Assembly: GCF_000003815.2 (NCBI RefSeq)
Contig: NC_049983.1
Span: 11,728,283-11,792,282 of the forward strand
DNA: 64,000 nucleotides
Direction: 5' to 3'
DNA from: Branchiostoma floridae
Lineage: Eukaryota > Chordata > Leptocardii > Amphioxiformes > Branchiostomatidae
Shown: one piece after another, positions 46,722-58,800 of the stretch
Numbering within the stretch: position 1 is the first letter of the stretch
Layout of the letters: each line of letters starts with the position of its first letter
The notes under the pieces: generated by a model
What the model was told of the DNA's origin: nothing
The model's database searches: none
Seen by the model: the letters and a program-made list of their open reading frames with translations, nothing else
Program-made: the position numbers and the translations under genes

Positions 46722-46814
46722 ATAGTAGGTTAGTCACAGAACTTGAGAAAAGATTTGCTTCGCGCAATGCAGCAGTAATATGCAGTCTTCCAGGGACAAA
46801 ACGGCCTTACAGCC

Positions 46815-49800
46815 ATGACGGAGGATGAACAGTTTCACTTCACGTTTTCTCCTAAGATTAATGAGGCGAGCAAGGTTCTCGCGGAGCAGAAGAGAGCGCG
46901 GGAGAGACTCGCAGTTAGTCGCATGGAGACCATGATGGCCGAGGAAAGACAGAAACAACAACAACAACAAGAACAGCAATCCCAGCAAAAGGAAATTAAA
47001 GATGACAACGGGATTCTTCAGGCCTCAGGTAGTACGTCTCTGCCTCAAGACGCGCCTCCGTCTAAGCCACCAGGGCCCATCAAGACTTTTCAGAGGTATA
47101 GTTTCGAGAGCGAGCTGACCTTCGCTCCCAGACTGAACGCCACGAGCATGAGATTAGCGCGCGAACGGGAGAGACAGGGGAACGTGGCTTCATCTACGGT
47201 CAAGCAGACGTCCGAGGAGGAGTACATGTTCACCTTCCAGCCCAGAGTTAGCTCCAGCAGTCGGAGAATCGCGCAGAACCTCGGCACCACCTTTATGGCG
47301 CGGCAACAGATGCATTTGGAGAGACAACGAAAATTGGTAAGTCTCAATATGACGGTTCAAGGCTAAAGTAACGTTTATAAATCTAAACATACCCATTCAT
47401 TATTCAATGTGGTTTACTCAAAAGCTGATTTAGAAATCTCTCCGTTTGATTTGGAATGTGATATACGCTGGTTATAGAAAAAAATTGGCCATGTAATTAT
47501 TATAATTACATTAGGGCGTGATTCTGTCTCCCTTTGGAATTGTATAATCTGTTTAGTTTTGCAAATGCAAAAGGGGAAAGTGGTGCCTACTAATACTACA
47601 GGCCATGTAGCAACAGAATTGTGGAAAATCGTTTCTAAATTCCTTTTTGTTTTTTTACTACCAGTCTTTCCAGTCCCCCTGTTTGCTTGAGGGCAGCATT
47701 AGCTAAGGCCTGATGTATTCACAATCAGAGGATTTAGAATTTAGGTCAGCCAGAAGGCATGATAAGCTGCTCTTAAAGTGTTGTCACTTTCGCCCGGCTA
47801 GACGTCTCAATCAAATCACTCTACCATTCCAATAGAATTACTTCACCTTGAACTGTGTGTAACATGAATATTGGTTTCAGCATTTAAGCGACGTAATACC
47901 AAATTTCTCACTTGCTTCTATGACTTCGATGGTAAGAAAGGGGATTTTCATATTGTTTAGACAAGGGAAATGTTGCATTGGAATTAGCATACTGAGGTCA
48001 CTATTTCTGTTTGGGGAACCTCATTGAAATTTACCTAGGCTGCATCAGGATTCCATGAATATGCAAAAAGCGGCTTAATTTCAATAAAAAGATAGTTCTT
48101 TATTCACTTTTGATGATATTAGAAATTATCTTGATGATGTTATTTTCTTGTAATCCAAGCCACACAATTTAAAAAAAGAGAGATCTTCCCTATGGTAATT
48201 CAAAGATGATAAGGCCTGAATTCATATTCATTGCGACTGTGACAGGGAGACCATATTCTTGTCATTTTACATTGCACAGGTAGGTAAGATTATGCATTTC
48301 CAGCTAGAAAAATAGGTTGGCTTCCAAGGGTAATTATGTTTTATAAAGGTGACTGAAGGAAAATATTTGCACGCCTTAAAGGTCTGAAAATGGGTTAGCT
48401 AAATGAACCCTTTGAAAATGATGGCTTGAAACACAACCTCGTGTAACACTAACAACCATTTTTTCATATAGGTGGGGCAAAGTGCTTGAATGAAAAAAAG
48501 CATTTTGATTTTTGAGTAAGAGTATGTGTTATCCCCACCTTTAATAGGGTGAATTTTGATAGGATTTGCTCATTGTATGTTTTGAATTTGAAAATATTGT
48601 ACATAAATCTCAATAAAATTATGTAGACTTGCATACATTTATGTCGTTACTACCATGTAAACAATTATGCCGTTGCTGCCATGTATAGAATATGTCGAGC
48701 AAATGACTTGTTTTATTCATTCCATGACGTCTTTATTTGACAGGACTGTAGCATGTAAAAACATGCATATTTCCACCTTGAAATAACAGGATTGTTTGGT
48801 ATTCAGTCATGTTAGAGAGCAGTTTTACCCTTGAGGATTTAGCAAATCTGAGATCTGATGTTATTAGTCCTACCACATCCATCTCAGTCGAGTGGCCGTG
48901 TTCCAACTAATTGGATTTGACGTGTTACTGTTGTCGCTTCCTCGCAGCTGGAGAAGGGGCAGCTCCCGTCGTTCAAAGAACCGATGCAGTCCCGACCCAA
49001 GAGATTACGCCATCAAAAGGTGCGCCATGCATTTATGCATGATTTGTCGTGGCAGCACTCTTGTTATTACCGCTATCATGTAGCTGGGGTTAGATCACGC
49101 TCTGGGAAAAGCATAATAAATATGTTTTCTGAATAATTTAAGGAAACACTGATTTCAAATAATATCAATCATTGTCTTAGCAACAACACACCAGGTGATA
49201 TGCACCAGGGACAGTAGGAGCGACATCTTAAATGCCGATATTCCCAATTGTTTTTCTTCTTTATTCCTGACTTAAGTAACATGTTTCGTCAATTGTAATG
49301 CCAAGTTTATGTACAGTTTACGATGTTGATTAAAAAAGCCACAAAGTTGTGATAGCGTTATGTGAATCAGTATACTCACAAAAGGCTTTGCGTACATAGG
49401 GATTAAATGCCCGTGTCCGAGGTCATTTTGACAGGGTGATTAAAGGTGATTTATTATTTGTGACGTTTCCACTTCCATAACAACCAAAGTTTGCCCAAGC
49501 AGCACATGTCAATTTGTCTCAATTATCTTGGACAATGAAAGTATTGAAATGTCAAGGGGAACGTACCATATTAGATATCCAGGTAGAAAACACCTGTGCG
49601 TACAGCAAAAAGGGAAAGGCTAAGTCTTTAAAGCTCTTTTTTTGTATTAATGGTGTGTTGAAGACTGTGAAGTGTATTGTACCTTTGAAAAGCCGACAAA
49701 TTCCATGAATGCTGGGCTTCTCGTGGCTGCAGGCAGTTAAAGCTTCTTATACAAAGGATAAGTGAGAATGAATTTGATTTGATGTTATTCTTTATAGTTG

Positions 49801-52800
49801 CTGGGGGAGGCCAAAGCCAACCTACCATCCCTTCCTGGCAACACCAGCGGAGAGGAAGGGGGGCAACAGGACTCATCTTCTGATGGGGGTGAGTTCCAAA
49901 TGGGGTGAACCATTGTTGATCTTGTGAGGGTGGGGCAGCTCTGGTGCATTTTTGGGTTGCCTGGAGCTTGCTACTATAAGCGTTGAATAGCTTCTGCCAA
50001 GTTATATTTTAACAATCATGTTTAAAAATTGGAATTATTACTAAATGTCAGTTATTTTGCCAATGTTGGTTACTGCTTATGCAGTTATGATCATTATTAC
50101 AAGGCAACAACAGCAAGTTTGTTATTCATCAATAAATATTTGGGGATAAGTTTTATTTTTTATGGGTTACCGGTAACTTCTTTTTTTTTTTTAGAAACGA
50201 AATTGAAAATTCTCTCAGCTTTGTAGATCATAGTCTAATGTTAAACATTTTGTTTTGAAGAAGCCAGTGAATGATATATACATCACAAAAGTGTCTGTGA
50301 CAGTACAGGTGTAGTGAAAATGGACCGTCTAAGTTGGCATAATACAAAAATGTAATCCTCAGACATCTGCAGGGGTAAGACCCTGTGCCTGGGCTGTTTT
50401 GAAAACACCGCTGGTCATGCATGCATGGCTCCTGATAGCAGGCTGAGTCATCATGGGATCAGATGTACCAGCATGACATTTCCAAACTACTCCAGTTTAA
50501 ACAACCTGCAATTACAGTACCATACACAATGTATGAGGGACAGACCACTCTTGCTAAAGGGAGTTTCTGTAAAAAAGGTGGTAAAATCTTGTAGTTTTGC
50601 TAGAAAATCCAAGTAAAGGAAATGTGAATGAATTCATTTAAGAGTAGGATGTTGTCAATCCTCCAAATGTTTGATTAGAATATTCTTAATCAATCTATGA
50701 AGCTAATTACCTTGCTGTTGAATCTACAACCTAGTATTATATTCAATATTACTAGTTTTTTCCTGCAATATTAGTATCAAATTTTGCCTTTTGTTTCATC
50801 ATATTGACATGACCGTTCCCCTTTGACCCAGGTTCAGACAGTGGCCTGACCCCTCGTAAGCGACCAACGAGAGGCGGAGAAGTCAGCAAATCACACCCGG
50901 TCTCTTCGCTCGGTGCGTCATCTAACGGTGAGATTGACCACAGAATATATTAGATACTAGTACTTGATTGTTGTGATAAACTATGTAATTCTTTAATTTG
51001 TTTATTTGCTGTTGATGTAGAGATAAAAGCAATAGCTTCATGTAGTGTTTGGCAAATAAAATTCCCAAAAGAAATTGTTTGCATTGATGACTCTAAAATG
51101 CACTAACTTGCAGTTTGTTTTATTTGTTATTGAATATTTCAATGTTTCAAGTATTAGTTTGATACGTTATATCCTATTGATAAAAAATATGTTGCCAACT
51201 TCATTGATTCAGATGAATTAACCTTGTGGACAATAATAGTTGGAGGAAAATTTCTGAAGAAATTATTGGATTAGGGCTATTTAATTCAATCGCTCGACAC
51301 TCCAGGTTACATGAACGTTGCACGTTTTGTTTGTGCCATGGTAACAACTTGTAACTGTGTCTATGTTTGTGACATATAGGGCTACATGGTTCCAGAAGGA
51401 AAACGTTGCCTCCCAAATATCTGCCTGGCCTCCCAGGTTATTGTTTTGTATAATCTTACATTGGTGATGGCATCTTTGTTCACCTTTGTCAGGTGTTACA
51501 TGGGTATTGGTGCTCAATGTAAGGTGAGGGTTGTGGTGTTCTGTTGCGTCAATATAGTGTTTGAAGGGGGAAGGTCTCAGGTGAAAAACTCAGAGAGAGT
51601 TGAAAAGTTATATTTCAGTTACAATCCAATGACGATTGCTCATTCAATTAAAAAGGTCAATTTTGTACTGGATAATACAGACTATTAACATGGTTGAAAA
51701 TGGAGTACTATTTTTTTGTCCAACCCATTCTAGAACGCATGCTTCACAGTGTTTCAGTTTAAAATAAAAACTTTCCATCTTGCGCATCATTCTCACTCTG
51801 GTTTGTTGATAACCTTAAATGTGTTTTTGCATGGTATTGCATGAATGTGGTCTTCGGCACTGGTATGTGACTGTCATACAGACAGCCAATTCAACACTGT
51901 GGCATGAAAAATAAACAACAGAACCAGACACAAAACCTATGCATGTTTATGTGTTTTGAACACAACAATGACATGGAGACACAAAACATGTTCTAGAATG
52001 TCACTGCTTCATTGTTCTCTTTATGACTCTCACTGGTGACTGTGATTTTGCAGATATCAGCAACCCACCAGCCACAGCCCCTCCCTCACACCAACGTTCG
52101 CAAACACTACCTCCCACCACCGCAACGTCAACCTCTCCCCGGCGCAGGGTTAACACAGCAAAAATCTACGCCAATGTGACACGGGTCAAAAATGCAAAGC
52201 TTGCAGCAGAAAGGGCTATGAGGGTAGGTGGTTACTTCTACCAAACTGAGATTTCTAGCTACAGTACAGAGTTGTTTGATTCACAGTGAAACAGCAGATA
52301 TTGGTTTTTGCAAAATTTGAGAATCGTCTTTGGGTCTTAAAATGTATCCAGAAACATAACTGTGGATTTTATTATCTACAAAATTGGTATTTTCATCAAG
52401 CTTATTTAGATATTCCCGCACAATATATGAATAACTGGTAGTTTTTAAACATGCATTATTGATATCCGGAATATTGTATGTTTTGTTTTTCCACAGATGA
52501 AAAGAGTCTTTACCATTCATGGTCCCTACCCATTTGTAAGGAAGGCTCTGCGAGAAAGAGGCTGGGTGGAGCGCTTTATCAAACCTGAAGTGAAAAAAAG
52601 GGAACGCTCCAGCAAAGAGGAGGATAGTGATGATGATAATGGTAAGATGTTTACAATAACTTTTAACTGTGCTCCTAAATCTTGGTGTGAAATCCCATAT
52701 CAGTTTCCATAGTATGTTATCTGCTTCCTTTTCAATGTGCTTATGGTATTGGAAAAGACTTTCTGATCAGCATTGTTAGCCATTGTAACATTTGTTATTC

Positions 52801-55800
52801 TTTACCATTGAACGGAAAACAACAGAAAATTCAGCACTATGGACAGCAATCGTTCTAACTCTTTCAGCCCTTATCATTTTTGTACAATAACTGGTGCTTA
52901 TAAAGTGACTTGCACTTCCATGAAGTGACTGTTACTGAAGAGATGACTACCCTCTTACCACAGACAATGGAAACAGCAGTGACAGTGACGATGACGGTGT
53001 CTGTGATGCGGTTTGTCAGGATAGCACGACGGAGGCAGACAGCGGTGATGGTGACACTGACAATGTGTATGGCATCATGGTGGGTAATCAAGAGATGCTC
53101 GTGGTACGTGTGTTGTCTTTTTTTTCTTTTGCTATTCTTTAATGTTGCATGAAGAGGTGGCACGTGTGTTGTAAGTATGGTAAAAACACAAAGGATAATA
53201 CCGGTCCTGAAAATGGCACTTCTATGAAGAACTTGTTCTTGCATGAAAAATATAAGGGTGCAAGAGTTTTGCATAGGGGAGCATGTTTTCTGGACTGGAG
53301 TAATGCATGCTTTACTATCTGTTGCACTATGCTAACTTGAATATATGCTAACTTAAAAGCATTAAGCACTTTCATATTTGTTTGCGTTTGCTCATTGTAA
53401 AGCATATGTGTGTTAACTCTAGTAATCATTTGTTTTGCATGTTTCTAACAGTAGATTTTCTTGCAGCATAAGTTACATTTATGTTGCTATTTCAATTTTG
53501 TATTTTCCTCATATGCAAACATCTTCTCAAATATTCTTTCTATTCATATACGTCAAAGGCTATCTAACACATTGCCAGCCTTGCTATGTCTAGGCTATGC
53601 TCTTCTCCAACATACAAGAACTTTCTAAAATTCTTTTCAATTTCGTTTCTTCCTGGGATCCTAAAGATGAGGCAATTACACAAAATGGGAGTGTTTTGGA
53701 TGAAAACATTTTCAGTTTGGCAGTCTTTGATACTATGAAAAATGTTAACAAATTCTTCAAACTTAAAACAGCCCTTCTCCCATTAGAAAGAAAGGAAACG
53801 GAACACTTCAAGACCCACCATATTGTTTTGTACTTTCTCATTAGTGACCATAGTTGTTTTCTGTTCCAGTCACGGATGTTGAGGAATGCAAACCCCTCCT
53901 TCATCTGGACTTGCCGGGCCAACACGTTTGACAGCAGGATGTTGAGGAAGGACCAGATCTACAACCATTATACAAAAGCCAACTTCACTACTAAGGTCTT
54001 GTCTACATTTTGATGTCATATAATCTAAGATATATATCAAGTCTTACATTTTGACTTGAGGTACTTTGGGATATCCCAAGTGCTTGAAGTAGATACCAGT
54101 ATGTGAGTTTCGCTTTGAGTTGTTTGAAGTTGTTTAATGACCAGACAAAAATAGTGGTTTTAGTAGCATTCAAAAGCTTTTGGTTTTGAATATGATTTAT
54201 TTTATTTTCAGGTGGGGCTATTAATGAACCTACGGCAGCTACCCTGGTACGAAGACACAGATGCCAACTGGTTCTACCCTCGCTGCTACCGTCTAAGTGT
54301 TGATGAAGAAAAGTTTGATTTTATTGGTAAGTACGTCCTCAGAAATTTGAAAATCTTTCACCTGATGTTTGGAAAGGGATGAAGAATTCAAACCACTTTA
54401 AGAGAATGGTAAAAAAGAGACCGTGTGGCGCAGCAGCAGCACATTTGCCTTGGGACCGAGAGGTCTTGAGTTTGAATCTGGCTGCCATGTCACCAATCTT
54501 GTGCCCTTGGGAAAGGCACTTTACACGTATTTCCTCACTTTACTCAGGTGAGAATGAGTACCTAGTTTCGGCTACGGCCGTTAAAGAACCTCACATGTGC
54601 GATGGTGCGGTGTGAGTGGATCCAAAACTTACAGACTTGTGTACGTCTTACATACTGTGCTTGCAGTCCTCAGCCTAATGAGCTTAAGCATGTATAAAGA
54701 AGAAAAAGAAGAAAAATAAGAAAAATACACAATAATTATTATGATTTTTTCCTTCCAACCCAGATGACTACAGACTGACGGCAGCAGCCAGTGTGCTGAA
54801 GGTGACACTCCAACAGCTCCGACCTGAGGTGGACACCCCCAGCCAATCAGATGAGGAGGATGAAGGGGAGGAGGAGCAGGAGGGTGAGGATGAGGAGAAT
54901 GTACCGTCAGACATGGACACCCCCCGCAGTACCAGCAGTCAGAAAACCAACACAACTACTACCTGCAGTCCCAGAGGTTTGTCTGCATTACATGATGATC
55001 TGATATTAACCAACACTGTGCGAAAGGGTGTGATTTCCGGACAAAGTCGGAGTTGACATATTTTTGGACATGCTAAATATTCGGACTGTGTCCGGGCACG
55101 ATGTTCAATATTTCCCATATCTGGAAATATCATGAGTCAGGAATTGTCTTGTTATGTATCCGGACAAATAAGACTTTCCTGCTTTTCAAGATACGCGCCA
55201 TTGACGTTTCTTGCCTCCGAATACGTGATATGTTCTACATTCTTTACATATCCAAGGTCCATATATTTCGATAAGGAATACCCGGACAAATTAGGAGTTT
55301 GCACGAAGCATGATGTGCATTATTTCTGGGCCATTGTCAGATGACATTTTCAATTCATTATGTCTCAGAATATCATGAGTCATGAAATGTTTCAGCACAT
55401 GCCCGGACGGATAGAATTTCCCGTTCTTCCGAATACGTGTCAGGGACGTTTCATGTTTTCGAATTCATACTATTTTCTTTTCTTTCCATTTACGAGACAT
55501 ATCCGCGACAGATATTCCATGGATTAGTTTTAGGACAGATTCGAAGTTAGCATATTCTGACCGTTACCGATAAAGGTATTCTATACGTGAATTGTGAATC
55601 GGTGATTGTTTTATTGCGCATCTGAACAAATAAGACTGCATTTTTTTGCCGAAATTTTCGCTCCTTCCGAATTCATATTCCGTTCCATTTACGACAGATG
55701 TCCAAAACAGAAACATTCCAGAGATCAGTTTTCGGACAACTTAATGGTTAACAAATTACTTTTCTTGTCATACATGAATCTGAGATTGTTTTGTTGGGTA

Positions 55801-58800
55801 TCCTTAAAAAGGTTTCCTATCTTGTCAAATACACGTCATTAACGTTTTTGCTTCTGTATATTATTCTACAACGAGTATGCCCGATGTCAATGTATGTTTA
55901 CTCCTTAATTTTCTGGTAATTGAAGCTTAAGCTTCCATATACTGACAATAAGCAAATATACTGACATCGACATTTACAATCAAATGACACAGAAAGCAAT
56001 CTTTGCGATGGTAACAATTATGAGTCAAGTATTATTGTTTCTTTGCATATCCGGGCAATATCTTGAACAAAGTTCAGTCAAAACACTCCACCCCAGCGGT
56101 GCAGTTTGGGATAGGTCCATATCCGGACAATATCTTGAACAAAGTTCAGTCAAAACACTCCACCCCAGCGGTGCAGTTTGGGATAGGTCCATATCCGGAC
56201 AACATCTTGAACAAAGTTCAGTCAAAACACTCCACCCCAGCGGTGCAGTTTGGGATAGGTCCATATCCGGACAATATCTTGAACAAAGTTCAGTCAAAAC
56301 ACTCCACCCCAGCGGTGCAGTTTGGGATAGGTCCATATCCGGACAATATCTTGAACAAAGTTCAGTCAAAACACTCCACCCCAGCGGTGCAGTTTGGGAT
56401 AGGTCCATATCCGGACAATATCTTGAACAAAGTTAAGTCAAAACACTCCACCCCAGCGGTGCAGTTTGGGATAGGTCCATATCCGGACAATATCTTGAAC
56501 AAAGTTCAGTCAAAACACTCCACCCCAGCGGTGCAGTTTGGGATAGGTCCATATCCGGACAACATCTTGAACAAAGTTCAGTCAAAACACTCCACCCCAG
56601 CGGTGCAGTTTGGGATAGGTCCATATCCGGACAATATCTTGAACAAAGTTCAGTCAAAACACTCCACCCCAGCGGTGCAGTTTGGGATAGGTCCATATCC
56701 GGACAATATCTTGAACAAAGTTCAGTCAAAACACTCCACCCCAGCGGTGCAGTTTGGGATAGGTCCATATCCGGACAATATCTTGAACAAAGTTAAGTCA
56801 AAACACTCCACCCCAGCGGTGCAGTTTGGGATAGGTCCATATCCGGACAATATCTTGAACAAAGTTCAGTCAAAACAGTCCACCCCAGCGGTGCAGTTTG
56901 GGATAGGTCCATATCCGGACAATATCTTGAAAAAGTTCAGTCAAAACACTCCACACCAGCGGTGCAGTTTGGGATAGGTCCATATCCGGACAATATCATG
57001 ACAAAAAGTCACTCATGATATTGAATACCAGCGTTGCTGTGAGGGAATGGTCCATATCCGGACAATATCACGAGGCAACTTTACTCGTAAAGCGGTTATG
57101 CAAGCTGTGCAAAGTGCCGAGCAGACCAGTACGTTGGCATGTCAACGGTGCGCCTACTGGGGCAGTCGTTGCAGATAACAGCCTACACCGCGCCGCAGCG
57201 TTTGCTGCTGTGTACAACTTTGAAACTGGTAAGTACATGATGCATTTATTCACAAAAAATAATGCACAATGCCATGTGTTTCCGTGAAACAGGCATGACG
57301 GATGACACTAACTTGCTTGGAACCATCTGGAGGAGTCCTTAGGTAACAAGACTATATTAGGAAGTCACATGACTTGACTAGACCAATAGTAGACCAGCTG
57401 GTGACAGCAGTTAGGTTTGAAACTAGATTTGAATCCCAGTTGCCGCTGCCGCTAGCCGCTACCGGGCCAAGAAGTGAGTAGTGTAGCTCTCTAGTACATA
57501 TATTGTATATACATAGCAGTTACCGTTCTTAGTTCCGTATATGTCTGTCAGCAATGTCTGTTATCCCTTCCTAGTGTTTTGTGTATTGAATAATTAGTAG
57601 TGTGATCTTTTTGTAAAGATTGTTGTATGATAGATCACTTCTCTTTCAGTTGGAACCCCCGCGTGTCATCCCCGGCTTGTCTACAAATTGCCCGTTCCAT
57701 AGTTAGTTAAATTCTCATATTATTTTGTGCTGTATGTGCCGTAACGGCTGCTTCTAAACTTTGCTGTCCTGTTGTTTTGGCTGGCTAAATCTTTAATAGA
57801 ACCAAGGAGAAACTGTAATCTCCTCACTAGGACCAATGTGATTGTGTGCATATAAAATTCCATTCGTTCTCAGGGGGTCCTTATCTGTGCCATCTGTGTG
57901 GCCCGCGCCCTTTGATGATAGCCGACTCCAGATTCCTGCCTTTGTCCCCGTCTTGTCCTGCTGTGATTTTTATGGCCGTGTTGTTTGAATAATTTTACAT
58001 GTACCGTTCAGGGGTTCGGGGCAGTTACTAGCCGTTTTTTTTTTCCATTCCAGCCGCTGAGCCTCTGTTTCCCAATCGCCTGTCCTGCCATGCCGACGAC
58101 CGAGGCCTACCTCCTGGTAACACTTACGACAGTCTGTGCCCGGTGCCGTTGTTTCCTGCCAGAACTGAAGACGGACGGTGCCTGGACTATGCAATGGAGC
58201 GGACTGTCCTCGAGACGTGCCGTCGATATTGCGGGGTCTTGCCAGAGCATCTTCCGTCGCCAATGATCGTCCAAAGACGCAGAAGAGGGCGCCCCGGACG
58301 ATGATTCCACAGTCAACAAGATACGGACTTATAGAGGACTTGAAAGTGGACTGTCGTACTGATTTCGTAATGACATTTTTATCCTACGAATATTGATTGT
58401 ATGGTTTATAACGTTAGACTTGTGTCGGATACTGTACATTTGATATTGTACATTTAAACTGATCAGTTTTGTTATGATGTTATTGACTTGGGCTTGATAT
58501 TATTGGATCTGACAGTGAACTGTTTAACTTTGGCTTCACTCGAGCTTCACTTTTTGTGAAGACCAATGAGGTTGTAGTGAGCTAAAACTTCCTTGGTAAG
58601 ACTAAGAGACAAATGCATATTGATTTGCCCCTTGACGTTAACATGATCTGTTCCTCCACATAATGTATTTGTTGTGATACTTGTGTCATCTGATTTATAC
58701 AGGAAAGTCTTTGAAAAGCTTTCACAAAATGTAGCCTTACCGAGTTAGCATTTTCGGGGTTAAAACGGACAGGAAACGTTAAATATTAGGTATTTAGCAT

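Noticed and set aside
54417-54490. Functional tRNA gene
   Set aside because: The tRNA-like head cannot be folded into a convincing cloverleaf by eye and is followed by a SINE core and A-rich tail.
56063-56977. 304-residue frame of perfect 24-residue repeats
   Set aside because: The 72-bp satellite period is a multiple of three, so frames stay open on both strands. There is no independent coding evidence.
56048-56998. CRISPR-like array
   Set aside because: Repeats are contiguous 72-bp satellite units with no unique spacers, inside a eukaryotic transposon.
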